Assembly (NCBI RefSeq): GCF_002288635.1
Contig: NZ_NRSW01000001.1
Coordinates: forward strand, 1,134,071 to 1,198,070
DNA: 64,000 nucleotides
Origin: Mucilaginibacter sp. MD40
GTDB lineage: Bacteria > Bacteroidota > Bacteroidia > Sphingobacteriales > Sphingobacteriaceae
Reading direction: 5' to 3'
In this document: positions 26,641-35,355 of the stretch, piece after piece
Layout of the letters: each line of letters opens with the position of its first letter
How positions within the stretch are numbered: position 1 is the stretch's first letter
Notes under the pieces: model-generated
Databases searched by the model: none
What the model was told of the DNA's origin: nothing
The model's input: the letters and a program-made list of their open reading frames with translations, nothing else
Made by a program: the position numbers and the translations under genes

Positions 26641-28020
26641 ATGACTTCTATAATTATTATATCTATTTTACCCATTGTACTTCTGTACCTGGGTTTATAT
26701 AAAGCGCAGAAAGCCTTATTACCTGTTGCTGTACTTGGTTTGCTGGCGGCGCTGGTTACCTCTGTTATGCAGTGGAAAACCAACGCGGTACCCGAGTTTA
26801 ACGGCATGTTGTTGTATGATAATTTTTCGGTTGCTTTCTCGGTGATCAGTATCATTACTACTATCCTTATACTACTGCTATCCAAGGGTTATTTTGAGCG
26901 CATAAGTAACCATATTGCTGAGTATTATGCTATCATTCTGTTCTCGTTGGCTGGTATACTGGTAATGGTATCATACCATAACATTACCATGTTATTTATT
27001 GGTATCGAGATCATGTCAGTAAGTTTATACATATTGGCCGGTATCCGTAAAAATGATTTCGCTTCTAACGAAGCTGCTCTCAAATATTTTCTGATGGGAG
27101 CTTTCTCAACAGGTTTCCTTTTATTTGGTATAGCATTAATTTACGGTTCTACTGGTACGTTCGACCTGGATGGCATACGCGACTGGGTGCTCATGAGCCC
27201 CCGCAAAATTGACCCGATGTTTTATACCGGCATTATGCTAATTATTGTTGGTTTGTGCTTTAAGGTTGGTGCCGCGCCGTTTCACTTCTGGACGCCCGAT
27301 GTATATGAAGGCGCTCCTTCGTTGATTACGCTTTTCATGTCGACAGTGGTAAAGGTGGCTGGCTTTGCCGCGTTCCTGCGTTTATTTTCGGCTTGTTTCC
27401 TGCCAATAGCTCAATTCTGGACGCCGGTTCTGCTGGTGATCACAACGCTAACGTTATTTATCGGTAACATCACCGCGCTATATCAGCAAAGCTTTAAACG
27501 TATGCTGGCTTTTTCCAGTATTTCTCATGCAGGCTATTTGCTTTTCGCGATTGTGGCTATTGGAGCAGGTTCTGCCAATTCCATATTTGTATATGCTACA
27601 GCTTATTCCATAGCTTCAGTTATCGCGTTTGGCGCACTTATACTGGTAAGACAGCAAAGTGGCACAGATAATTTTGAAGGCTTTAACGGTTTGGCGGCAC
27701 GCAATCCGTTCCTGGCTCTGGTACTTACAATAAGCATGCTGTCATTGGCAGGTATACCGCTTACCGCCGGTTTCATAGGTAAATTTTACATGTTCTCAGG
27801 CGCGTTGTCGCAATACAGGGTTTGGCTTGTGGTGGTAGCTATCGTTAATGCCATTATAAGTATCTTCTATTACTTCCGCGTTATTATTGCCATGTACTTC
27901 CGCAGTGCCGAGCGTGAGCAGGTGGAGATACCGGCTTACTACAAACTCGTTTTAGGGTTTTCTGCGCTGGTAACTATCGTTATCGGGGTATATCCGGCAA
28001 TTGTATCCGGCCTAATTTAG
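26641..28020 (+). CDS. nuoN: NADH-quinone oxidoreductase subunit N
   Basis: 459 residues, third antiporter-like subunit and last gene of the complex I operon, 9 bases after nuoM. Recognised parts are FIGIEIMSVSLYILAGI, KVGAAPFHFWTPDVYEGAPS and KRMLAFSSISHAGYLLF. No clear hairpin terminator follows within the 55-base gap to the DedA gene. Confidence 0.97.
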   Translation: MTSIIIISILPIVLLYLGLYKAQKALLPVAVLGLLAALVTSVMQWKTNAVPEFNGMLLYDNFSVAFSVISIITTILILLLSKGYFERISNHIAEYYAIILFSLAGILVMVSYHNITMLFIGIEIMSVSLYILAGIRKNDFASNEAALKYFLMGAFSTGFLLFGIALIYGSTGTFDLDGIRDWVLMSPRKIDPMFYTGIMLIIVGLCFKVGAAPFHFWTPDVYEGAPSLITLFMSTVVKVAGFAAFLRLFSACFLPIAQFWTPVLLVITTLTLFIGNITALYQQSFKRMLAFSSISHAGYLLFAIVAIGAGSANSIFVYATAYSIASVIAFGALILVRQQSGTDNFEGFNGLAARNPFLALVLTISMLSLAGIPLTAGFIGKFYMFSGALSQYRVWLVVVAIVNAIISIFYYFRVIIAMYFRSAEREQVEIPAYYKLVLGFSALVTIVIGVYPAIVSGLI

Positions 28021-28075
28021 GCTGTATAACGCTGCAAATTAATTTAATATTTGTAGTTTTACGGATATCGGTTTC

Positions 28076-28714
28076 ATGGAAAACTTTTGGGAATACCTGC
28101 ATAATCTCACAGACGCTAACTCTATTTTAAGTAATGGTGGCTTTATAGTGTTGATTGTAGTTATTTACGCGGAAACAGGATTGTTTTTTGGGTTTTTCCT
28201 ACCCGGCGATTATCTGCTGTTTTTGGCCGGGTTGTTAACGGCTGCGGGCATTATTCATGTACCGGTTTATTTATTAGTCCCTTCACTTATATTAGCTGCT
28301 GTTTTAGGTAATTACACGGGGTACTGGTTTGGGTACCGCACAGGGCCGGTGCTGTTTAGTAAGAACGATTCGTTATTTTTCAAAAAGAGATACATTTCTG
28401 TAGCGGAGGAATTTTACGCCAAGCATGGCGGCATGGCACTTATTTTAGGCAGATTTTTCCCGATAGTTAGGACATTTGCCCCTATATTTGCAGGTATTGT
28501 AAAGGTCGACTTAAAAAAATTCAGCCTTTACAATATTGTTGGGGCAATAGCTTGGGTAACCACGTTAACCCTTGCAGGTTATTTTTTAGGCAGGCGTTTC
28601 CCGCAATTGAAGGATAATTTACAATACATCATACTTGGATTAATAATTATTACAACAATTCCGCTTGTTTTTGCTTATGTGAAAAGACGCATGCATAGTC
28701 AAAAGGAAAATTAA
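28076..28714 (+). CDS. DedA-family membrane protein
   Basis: 212 residues. The SNARE-associated/DedA signature is present: GFFLPGDYLLFLAG at about 43-56, and GRFFPIVRTFAPIFAGIV near 125-142 including the conserved Arg and Pro. There are about five hydrophobic segments. Members of the family include phospholipid scramblases and flippases, for example of undecaprenyl phosphate and phosphatidylethanolamine. The exact substrate cannot be read. It lies 55 bases after nuoN and may be partly read through from it. Confidence 0.92.
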   Translation: MENFWEYLHNLTDANSILSNGGFIVLIVVIYAETGLFFGFFLPGDYLLFLAGLLTAAGIIHVPVYLLVPSLILAAVLGNYTGYWFGYRTGPVLFSKNDSLFFKKRYISVAEEFYAKHGGMALILGRFFPIVRTFAPIFAGIVKVDLKKFSLYNIVGAIAWVTTLTLAGYFLGRRFPQLKDNLQYIILGLIIITTIPLVFAYVKRRMHSQKEN

Positions 28715-28731
28715 ATATATATACATAATAA

Positions 28732-29277
28732 ATGAGCACACAGCATCCCTGGCACCAGGTTTCACCGGGCGATAATACACCCGAGATAGTAAATGCGATA
28801 ATCGAGATCCCTAAAGGATCAAAAGGAAAATACGAAATAGATAAAGAATCGGGCCTTTTAAAGCTCGATCGTGTATTGTTCTCTTCAGTAATGTACCCGG
28901 CCAATTATGGCTTTATCCCGCAAACTTATTGTGATGACAAAGACCCGCTGGATATATTAGTACTTTGTTCTACAGATGTTTACCCGATGTCGATCATCGA
29001 GGCTAAAGTAGTAGGTGTAATGCACATGGTTGATAATGGCGAGCAGGACGATAAAATTATCGCGGTAGCTAAAAACGACATGTCGGTAAATTACATTAAC
29101 GATCTTAACGAGTTGCCGCCGCATTTTATGAAAGAAATTGTACGTTTCTTTAGCGATTATAAAGTACTTGAAGGTAAAAATGTTACTATCGAACACCTGT
29201 TGGGTTTACGTTACGCGCACAAGGTTATTGAGGAAAGCCTTGAGCTGTATAAAACAACTTTTCCTGCTCACCAATAA
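28732..29277 (+). CDS. ppa: Inorganic pyrophosphatase
   Basis: 181 residues, normal for family I soluble pyrophosphatase. It hydrolyses PPi to two phosphates and pulls biosynthetic reactions forward. The active-site stretch [14 protein letters not shown] has the magnesium-binding aspartates, and YEIDKESG and NYGFIPQTY precede it as usual. It starts 17 bases after the DedA gene. Confidence 0.97.
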   Translation: MSTQHPWHQVSPGDNTPEIVNAIIEIPKGSKGKYEIDKESGLLKLDRVLFSSVMYPANYGFIPQTYCDDKDPLDILVLCSTDVYPMSIIEAKVVGVMHMVDNGEQDDKIIAVAKNDMSVNYINDLNELPPHFMKEIVRFFSDYKVLEGKNVTIEHLLGLRYAHKVIEESLELYKTTFPAHQ

Positions 29278-29284
29278 ACTATAA

Positions 29285-30625
29285 ATGGACCCCGGGAGTT
29301 ACGAAATAAACGCTTTTTACATATTTGCAACCATTTTCCTGGTATTGCTGAACGGCTTTTTTGTTGCCGCGGAATTTGCTATGGTGAGGGTGAGGGGCTC
29401 GCAGATTGAAATAAAAGCCAAATCGGGCAGCGGGGTTGCTAAAATAGCACGCGGCATACTGCACAATCTTGATGGTTACCTGGCTGCTACGCAGCTGGGT
29501 ATTACCATTGCTTCGCTGGCACTTGGTGTGGTGGGCGAGGAGGTGGTAACCAGTATTGTGGTACGCGCCTTTATGTCTGTTGGCATCACATTAAGCCCGG
29601 GCTTTATTACCACGGCTCACATCCTGTCTTTCGTGGTGATCACCGTATTACACATCGTTTTTGGAGAGCTGGCGCCAAAATCACTGGCCATCCAAAAATC
29701 AGTACGTACGGTGCTGGCGGTATCATGGCCATTGCGTTTTTTCTTTGTGGTATTTAAGCCATTTATATGGGTGCTTAACGGCTTCGCCAATTTTATACTC
29801 AAGCTTATTGGTATCACCAACGTAGAGGGTAGCGAAACGCACCACTCGTCAGAAGAGCTGCAGTACTTGCTTGAGCAGGGTAAGGAAACCGGCGCGCTTG
29901 ATTCAAACGAGCATGAGCTGATACAGAACGTGTTTGATTTTAATGAGCGTGTAGTAAAAAATATCATGGTGCCCCGTACCAAGATACAGGGTATTGAGAT
30001 TGATGCAACCAAAGAAGAGTTGCTGGATACCTTGATAGAAGAAGGTTACTCGCGTATGCCGGTGTATGATGAGGTGATCGACAAGATCATCGGTATTGTA
30101 CATGCCAAGGATATTTTACCATTACTGGCCCGTGGGCAGGAGGTGGTGCTAAAGGATATTATCCGTAAGCCTTACTTTGTGCCGGAGACCAAGAAGATCA
30201 ATGATCTGATGGCCGAGTTGCAGCAAAAGCGTATACAGATAGCCATTGTATCCGACGAGTTTGGCGGTACTGCCGGTATGGTAACGCTTGAGGATATTGT
30301 GGAAGAATTGGTAGGTGAGATACAGGACGAGTACGACGAGGAAAAACCTATTGTAGAGAAATTGAATGACCGTGAGTTTGTGGTAAACGCGCTTGCGCCT
30401 ATTTATGATGTGAACGAGCACCTGCCTCATGACCTGCCCGAAGATGGCGACTTTGATACTGTATCTGGCTGGTTAGGCCACATATTTGGAAAAATACCGG
30501 ATGTAGGTGAGCAAAAAGAAAGCAACGGCTACAATATTACCGTACTCAAAAAATCAGACCAGAACATTGAAGCGGTAAAGCTGGAACTGTTGATCAATGA
30601 AGAAGACGCGGTAGACTTACATTAG
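29285..30625 (+). CDS. CNNM/CorC-type membrane protein (DUF21-CBS-CorC_HlyC)
   Basis: 446 residues in three parts: a membrane DUF21 domain (about 1-190) with FFVAAEFAMVRVR near 20-32, a CBS pair (about 205-330) with MVPRTKIQGIEID and FGGTAGMVTLEDIVEELVGE, and a C-terminal CorC_HlyC domain (about 345-435). The family, often misnamed hemolysin, includes magnesium exporters of the CNNM/CorC type. It starts 7 bases after ppa and is likely cotranscribed. Confidence 0.93.
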   Translation: MDPGSYEINAFYIFATIFLVLLNGFFVAAEFAMVRVRGSQIEIKAKSGSGVAKIARGILHNLDGYLAATQLGITIASLALGVVGEEVVTSIVVRAFMSVGITLSPGFITTAHILSFVVITVLHIVFGELAPKSLAIQKSVRTVLAVSWPLRFFFVVFKPFIWVLNGFANFILKLIGITNVEGSETHHSSEELQYLLEQGKETGALDSNEHELIQNVFDFNERVVKNIMVPRTKIQGIEIDATKEELLDTLIEEGYSRMPVYDEVIDKIIGIVHAKDILPLLARGQEVVLKDIIRKPYFVPETKKINDLMAELQQKRIQIAIVSDEFGGTAGMVTLEDIVEELVGEIQDEYDEEKPIVEKLNDREFVVNALAPIYDVNEHLPHDLPEDGDFDTVSGWLGHIFGKIPDVGEQKESNGYNITVLKKSDQNIEAVKLELLINEEDAVDLH

Positions 30626-30629
30626 CCGT

Positions 30630-30716
30630 TAGTATCAAGTATCAAGTAAGCAGTATAAAAATATGTTCTGCTACTGTTAAGTAATCTCGATACTTGATAC
30701 CAGTTACTTGATACTA
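30630..30716. repeat. TATCAAGTA inverted repeat
   Basis: Left arm 30630-30648 and right arm 30691-30716 consist of TACTTGATAC-type units in opposite orientation. The element fills the gap between the CNNM-like gene and rsmE. Confidence 0.75.
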
Positions 30717-30723
30717 AAAAACC

Positions 30724-31431
30724 ATGCAGCTTTTTTATACGCCCGATATAGACCCGAAACTATCTCAATACTTTTTGAGCGAGGAAGAGAGCAAACATGC
30801 TGTGCGTGTTTTGCGGCTTGCCGTTGGCGATGAAGTAACATTGATTGACGGCAAAGGCGGCCTGTATAAAGCTGAAATTATCGATGCGCATCCTAAGCGG
30901 ACCATATTGCAAATAAACTCTGTTACTGAGGAGTATCAAAAGCGCAACCATTACCTGCACATTGCTATTGCACCTACAAAAAACCTGGATAGGATAGAGT
31001 GGTTCCTGGAGAAAGCTACCGAAATAGGGATTGATGAAATATCTCTGGTGATCTGCCAGCGGTCAGAGCGTAAAGAAGCTAAGATAGAGCGCCTCGATAA
31101 GATCATCACATCCGCTATCAAGCAATCTATAAAAGCGTATCACCCTAAACTGAATGCCCCTGTCGCTTTCCATCAATTTATTCAGCAAGGGTTTGAGGGA
31201 GATAAATATATTGCCCATTGTGCCGATGGTGAAAAAGCTGATCTGACACAATCTTTTAAAAAGCATGGGCGTTATCTGATCATGATCGGTCCCGAAGGTG
31301 ACTTTACCCCGGCAGAGGTGGAGATGGCCGCTAAAAGCAGCTACCGTGCGCTTACTCTTGGCGAGAGCCGCCTGCGTACCGAAACGGCAGCTTTAGAAGC
31401 ATGTTTTGAAGTGAATTTTTTAAACCGCTGA
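30724..31431 (+). CDS. rsmE: 16S rRNA (uracil-1498 N3)-methyltransferase
   Basis: 235 residues. It methylates U1498 of 16S rRNA with SAM as donor. The N-terminal PUA-like part has EESKHAVRVLRL (about 21-32), and the C-terminal SPOUT knot has IGPEGDFTPAEVEMA and LGESRLRTETAALEA, both diagnostic of RsmE. It starts right after a repeat and is followed after one base by the DUF4159 gene. Confidence 0.95.
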   Translation: MQLFYTPDIDPKLSQYFLSEEESKHAVRVLRLAVGDEVTLIDGKGGLYKAEIIDAHPKRTILQINSVTEEYQKRNHYLHIAIAPTKNLDRIEWFLEKATEIGIDEISLVICQRSERKEAKIERLDKIITSAIKQSIKAYHPKLNAPVAFHQFIQQGFEGDKYIAHCADGEKADLTQSFKKHGRYLIMIGPEGDFTPAEVEMAAKSSYRALTLGESRLRTETAALEACFEVNFLNR

Positions 31432-31432
31432 C

Positions 31433-32095
31433 ATGAGGAAGCTGGTAGTTATCGCGGTAACTTTAGTAACGTTGGTTGGGATAAGCAGCTTCGCGCCGCC
31501 ATCATACAAAATGGCAAGGCTTAAATATAACGGTGGCGGCGATTGGTACGGCGACCGCACCGCGCTCATCAACCTCATTAAATTTTGCAACCAAAACCTG
31601 AAAACCAGTTTCGAGCCCGAAGAGGATGTGGTTGAGGTGGGCAGCGAGCAACTGTTCAATTACCCATTTGTTTTTATGACCGGGCACGGCAACGTAATCT
31701 TTAGCGATCAGGAGGCACGTAACCTGCGTAAATACCTTACAGGCGGTGGGTTCTTGCATATTGATGATAATTACGGCCTTGATCAATTCATTCGCCCGCA
31801 GATGAAAAAGGTATTCCCGGAGCTTGATTTTGTGGAGCTGCCCGTCAACTATGCTATCTATCATCAGAAATATGATTTCCCCAATGGCCTTCCCAAGATA
31901 CATGAACATGATGGCAAGCGCCCGCAAGGATTTGGGCTGATCTATAAAGGGCGATTGGTTTGCTTTTACACCTATGAGTGCGACCTGGGAAACGGCTGGG
32001 AAGATTATGGCACCTACGCCGGCGACACGCAGGAAAGCCGCTTGAAGGCGCTTAAAATGGGCGCCAATCTGGTGCAGTATGTCTTTACTAAATAG
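31433..32095 (+). CDS. Exported DUF4159 protein
   Basis: 220 residues with a signal peptide (about 1-21, ending at ISSFA). The mature chain has the DUF4159 pattern: GDWYGDRTALINLIKF, FVFMTGHGN, RKYLTGGGFLHIDDNYG, DFVELPVNYAIYH and CFYTYECDLGNGWED. The domain looks like a class I glutamine-amidotransferase-like Rossmann fold used as a binding module; no activity is known. It begins 1 base after rsmE, so the two are coupled. Confidence 0.88.
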   Translation: MRKLVVIAVTLVTLVGISSFAPPSYKMARLKYNGGGDWYGDRTALINLIKFCNQNLKTSFEPEEDVVEVGSEQLFNYPFVFMTGHGNVIFSDQEARNLRKYLTGGGFLHIDDNYGLDQFIRPQMKKVFPELDFVELPVNYAIYHQKYDFPNGLPKIHEHDGKRPQGFGLIYKGRLVCFYTYECDLGNGWEDYGTYAGDTQESRLKALKMGANLVQYVFTK

Positions 32096-32125
32096 TATTT
32101 CCTATATTCGTTAAAAACCACATAT

Positions 32126-32620
32126 ATGTATAAGATAAAGGTTGGTGCGGAAGAGTTTGAATTACAACGCGATGGTGCAGATCTGCTGCTGAACGGAAAA
32201 GCGGTACCTGCGGATGTAAAGCAACTGAATGATCGCCTTTATCATATCATCAGTAACCATGCTTCTTACAACGCTGAAGTGGTGAGTTTTGACGCGCAGG
32301 CCAAAACGGCTCAAATAAAAGTAAACAACAACCTATATACGATTAGCGCCAAGGATCAGTTTGATATGCTGCTGGATAAAATGGGCCTGAGCAACCTCAT
32401 GACGGCCAAGGTAAGCGACATTAAAGCACCCATGCCCGGTTTGGTTTTAAAAATACTGGTTGAGGAAGGCGCCGAGGTTAATAAGGGCGACAACCTGTTT
32501 ATCCTCGAGGCCATGAAGATGGAAAACATCATTAAAGCTCCCGCTGATGTTACCATCCGTTCAATTAAAATGCAACCCGGCGACAAGGTTGAAAAAGGCC
32601 AGGTGCTGATGGTATTTTAA
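32126..32620 (+). CDS. Biotin carboxyl carrier protein subunit
   Basis: 164 residues. The C-terminal 70 residues form a biotinyl domain with the biotin-accepting lysine in FILEAMKMEN (about 127-136), preceded by APMPGLVLKILVEEGAEV. The first 90 residues are a different beta-rich segment as seen in carrier subunits of acyl-CoA carboxylases or decarboxylases of Bacteroidota. No carboxylase or carboxyltransferase gene is in the window, so the partner is elsewhere. Its stop overlaps by 4 bases the stop of the convergent NUDIX gene. Confidence 0.9.
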   Translation: MYKIKVGAEEFELQRDGADLLLNGKAVPADVKQLNDRLYHIISNHASYNAEVVSFDAQAKTAQIKVNNNLYTISAKDQFDMLLDKMGLSNLMTAKVSDIKAPMPGLVLKILVEEGAEVNKGDNLFILEAMKMENIIKAPADVTIRSIKMQPGDKVEKGQVLMVF

Positions 32621-33165
32621 AGCTCTCCCAGCTTCATTAAAGCATAGAACAGCCCGGTGCAATGTAATGCTTGTGCTATTTTATTATCCGCGAGTAACTG
32701 CTTTACTTCGGCGATGGTGTATTGCTCAACTACAATGTTTTCATGTTCATCCAGGTCTTGCTCCTGCACTTTTACGCCACCTTTGGCCAGGTAGCAAAAG
32801 GTTTTGTTATTGGCCGTAGATGGGTTGGCATATACCGTGTTTAATAACTCTATATCATCAAACCGGTAACCGGTTTCCTCCAGTAATTCCCGGCGCATGG
32901 CTTGTAAAGGTTCTTCCCCATCATCAATTACACCGCCTGGTATCTCGAGCGATACAATATTAGCCGCATGCCGGTACTGGCGCACCATTAACACCTTGCC
33001 CTCATCGGTAATGGCAACCGCGTTAACCCAGTTAGGGTATTCCAGCACATAATAATCTTCAACTATGCGGCCATCCGGCATTTCGCATCTGTCGGTACGA
33101 AGCGTGGCCCAGGGGCCTTTATGTATGTAAGTGGAAGAGCAGGTTTTCCAGGTAAGTTCTGTCAT
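32617..33165 (-). CDS. NUDIX hydrolase (ADP-ribose pyrophosphatase type)
   Basis: 182 residues. The Nudix box is exact: a Gly, five residues (VIDDG), Glu, seven residues, RELLEETGY (about 77-99 overall). The upstream VLMVRQYRHAANIVSLEIPGG and the N-terminal DYYVLEYPNWVNAVAI resemble ADP-ribose or nucleoside-diphosphate-sugar pyrophosphatases that clear nucleotide by-products. A TATATTTG element lies just 4 bases before the start codon, suggesting a leaderless transcript. Confidence 0.92.
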   Translation of the reverse strand: MTELTWKTCSSTYIHKGPWATLRTDRCEMPDGRIVEDYYVLEYPNWVNAVAITDEGKVLMVRQYRHAANIVSLEIPGGVIDDGEEPLQAMRRELLEETGYRFDDIELLNTVYANPSTANNKTFCYLAKGGVKVQEQDLDEHENIVVEQYTIAEVKQLLADNKIAQALHCTGLFYALMKLGEL

Positions 33166-33169
33166 GGTG

Positions 33170-33177
33170 CAAATATA
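33170..33177 (-). promoter_or_regulatory. -7 element of the NUDIX gene, 4 bases from the ATG
   Basis: Minus strand TATATTTG (exact TAnnTTTG), then CACC, then ATG: the same spacing as at nuoA. A clear -33 TTTG is not seen. Confidence 0.6.
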
Positions 33178-33192
33178 GGTCTAACAATAAAA

Positions 33193-33215
33193 AGAGACGC
33201 ATCACATGCGTCTCT
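33193..33215 (-). terminator. Terminator of the LemA-TPM operon
   Basis: A perfect 9-bp stem AGAGACGCA/TGCGTCTCT with a five-base loop, followed on the minus strand by TTTTTATT. Confidence 0.85.
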
Positions 33216-33261
33216 CTAAATAAATTCTTAAGGCTTTCAGCTTTACCTTTCACCTCAAAAA

Positions 33262-34059
33262 CTACCAGCTGCCGCTGCTGCCGCCGCCGCCGCCGCTACC
33301 GCCGCCAAACCCACCGAAGCCGCCGCCTCCACCGCCCCAGTCGCTGCCACCACCGGAGAAACCTCCCCAGTCGCTACCGCTGCTACGGCCGCTGTTGCCC
33401 AGCATATTACCGGCCAGGAACCACCAGAAAGGATCGGCGCCGCCACGGCTGCCAATAATGCGCCGGCCACCGCCGCCACCGCCACGGTTCTTAAAGATGA
33501 TAATGAGTATGATGACCACGATGATAATAACAAATATCACTGAACCGCCGTCTTTTTTTCCGGCCTTCTTATCTGCCTTGTACTCACCGCGCATCGCTTT
33601 GATGATATCATCAGTAGCGGCATTTAACCCGCCGTAATAATCATTCTCACGGAAGCGGGGTTTCATATCGTTCTGGATAATTTGCTGCGTAACAATATCC
33701 GGAAGCGAACCCTCGGCGCCATAACCTGTAGAAATAGCCATCTTACGGTCCTTCATGGCTACCAGTATCAGCACACCGTTGTTTTTTTCTTTGGAGCCAA
33801 TGCCCCATTTACGTAAAAGCGCTGTGGCGTACTGGTTAATATCATAATCGCCGGTCGACTGCATCATCACTATCGCTATTTGCGTAGAGGTGGAGTCGTT
33901 ATAGGCAACCAATTTGTTCTCCAGGTTTTGTTTGTCGGTTTCCGATAGGGTGTTGGTATAGTCGGTAACCAACTTATCAGAGCGTTGCGGAATGTCCTGG
34001 GCAAAGGAAACGCTTGCAATTAGCAGCAGGCCCAGGAATAAATAAAGCTTTTTAAACAT
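33262..34059 (-). CDS. TPM-domain protein with glycine-rich tail (YgcG-like)
   Basis: 265 residues. Signal peptide 1-20 (ends SFA-Q), then a TPM domain (about 28-150) with IALVMMQSTGDYDIN, KNNGVLILVAMKDRKMAIS and YGAEGSLPD, one strong membrane helix (about 175-190) and a tail of about 70 residues that is mostly Gly and Ser, ending GGGGGSSGSW. The TPM fold occurs in chloroplast photosystem-repair protein Psb32 and bacterial YgcG; the function in bacteria is unknown. It is the last gene of a leftward LemA-TPM-TPM cluster, a common arrangement. Confidence 0.92.
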   Translation of the reverse strand: MFKKLYLFLGLLLIASVSFAQDIPQRSDKLVTDYTNTLSETDKQNLENKLVAYNDSTSTQIAIVMMQSTGDYDINQYATALLRKWGIGSKEKNNGVLILVAMKDRKMAISTGYGAEGSLPDIVTQQIIQNDMKPRFRENDYYGGLNAATDDIIKAMRGEYKADKKAGKKDGGSVIFVIIIVVIILIIIFKNRGGGGGGRRIIGSRGGADPFWWFLAGNMLGNSGRSSGSDWGGFSGGGSDWGGGGGGFGGFGGGSGGGGGSSGSW

Positions 34060-34070
34060 TGGTATGATGA

Positions 34071-34505
34071 TTAGTTACCATCCATAAAGGCAATATCGTC
34101 AGATAGTTCGTTAGTGTCGCCTGCCTGGTGCGGAAAATATTGTTTTAACTGTTCGCCGGCTTTAGCAATGCCGGTTACAATGCCCTCAACCAGATTGCCG
34201 TATTTAAACTGACTCAGCATATCTTCTTTTGTGCTGTCCCAAAAATCATCAGGCACTACCTGGTTTATACCGGCATCGCCAATAATGGCAAATTTGCGGT
34301 CTACAGTAGCTACATATATCAAAACACCGTTACGTAGCTTGGTCTTATGCATTTCCAGCTGCGCGAAATATTTGGCGGCCCGGTTAAGCGGCTCGTCGCT
34401 GCATGTTTTTTCTATGCACACCCTTATTTCGCCCGAGGTGTTCTTTTCAGCGTCAGCTACAGCTTTTTGTATACGTTGCTGCTCCTCGTCAGTAAATACA
34501 GCCAT
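34071..34505 (-). CDS. Soluble TPM-domain protein
   Basis: 144 residues, a single TPM domain without signal peptide or membrane helix. Key parts are GEIRVCIEKTC, KTKLRNGVLIYVATVDRKFAIIGDAGIN and a C-terminal acidic tail. It lies 11 bases upstream of the longer TPM gene and downstream of the LemA gene, so the three are probably one operon whose products work together at the inner membrane (inference). Confidence 0.9.
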   Translation of the reverse strand: MAVFTDEEQQRIQKAVADAEKNTSGEIRVCIEKTCSDEPLNRAAKYFAQLEMHKTKLRNGVLIYVATVDRKFAIIGDAGINQVVPDDFWDSTKEDMLSQFKYGNLVEGIVTGIAKAGEQLKQYFPHQAGDTNELSDDIAFMDGN

Positions 34506-34576
34506 ATTTTATAAATTACACTGATTTTTGGTATGATTTCACCGATCGTATATCTATCGGTGAAATCAAAAGATAA

Positions 34577-35155
34577 TTAAAATTGTACTTTAGGTGCTTT
34601 TTCCGCGCCGGCTTCGCTCTTGAAATAGCCCTTTTCGCTAAACCCGAACATTTTGGCGGTAATATTGGCAGGGAAAGCGCGTATCTTGCTGTTATATGCT
34701 TGTACGGCTTCGTTAAAATCGCGGCGAGCCACAGAAATACGGTTCTCGGTGCCTTCCAACTGTACCTGCAAGCCCCTGAATGCTTCGTTGGCCTTTAGGT
34801 TAGGGTAGTTTTCTGAAGCAACTAATAAGCGGCCAAGCGCTGTACTTAACTGGCCTTGTGCCTGCTGGTATTGCTGTATAGCCTCTGGTGTAAGTTTGGT
34901 AGGGTCAACCTGGATAGAAGTAGCTTTAGCACGGGCTTCGGTAACCTCGGTGATAGTGGTTTTCTCAAAGTTAGCTTCGCCTTTTACGGTTGATACCAAA
35001 TTAGGGATCAAATCGCTGCGGCGCTGATACTGGGTTTCTACCTCGCCCCATTTGCCTTTAACATTCTCGTCAGACTTTACCATCCCGTTATAACTGCAAC
35101 CGCCTATCATGGCAATCAATACTACCACTACGATTACGATAATCAGATTTTTCAT
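34577..35155 (-). CDS. LemA-family protein
   Basis: 192 residues from the ATG at 35155; an upstream extension to 35242 is polar and not family-like, so I reject it. The N-terminal helix ends in IGGC (Cys20), which could be a lipobox. The rest is the LemA helical bundle: YNGMVKSDENVKGKWGEVET, YQRRSDLIPNLVSTVKG and SENYPNLKANEAFRGLQ. LemA proteins have unknown function and repeatedly occur beside TPM proteins, as here. Confidence 0.93.
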   Translation of the reverse strand: MKNLIIVIVVVVLIAMIGGCSYNGMVKSDENVKGKWGEVETQYQRRSDLIPNLVSTVKGEANFEKTTITEVTEARAKATSIQVDPTKLTPEAIQQYQQAQGQLSTALGRLLVASENYPNLKANEAFRGLQVQLEGTENRISVARRDFNEAVQAYNSKIRAFPANITAKMFGFSEKGYFKSEAGAEKAPKVQF

Positions 35156-35309
35156 GTGTTTGTTGTTGTTTTTAGTTTTTGAGGTATTGTGTATTTTATA
35201 GTTTAGATACAAATCGCATACCGATGTTACATTTTGTAACATTTACGACATATTGGCAATAATTATCTGTATAAATGTAATTAAATATCAATAAGCTATA
35301 CACCAATTT

Positions 35310-35317
35310 TATATTTG
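35310..35317 (+). promoter_or_regulatory. -7 element of the GH92 gene
   Basis: TATATTTG, exact TAnnTTTG match, 38 bases before the ATG. No obvious -33 partner. Confidence 0.5.
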
Positions 35318-35355
35318 CTGTTTCAAAAAAGGCATATTAATTACATAAATCATTT

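Noticed and set aside
33255..33533. An Ala-rich open frame on the minus strand in the region of the TPM gene tail
   Set aside because: It is the shifted reading of the Gly-rich tail of the TPM protein (GGN/GGC codons read in another frame); the TPM frame has domain support.
35156..35242. N-terminal extension of LemA by 29 residues
   Set aside because: Polar Asn/Lys-rich sequence before the true signal/anchor helix; the ATG at 35155 gives the normal family start.
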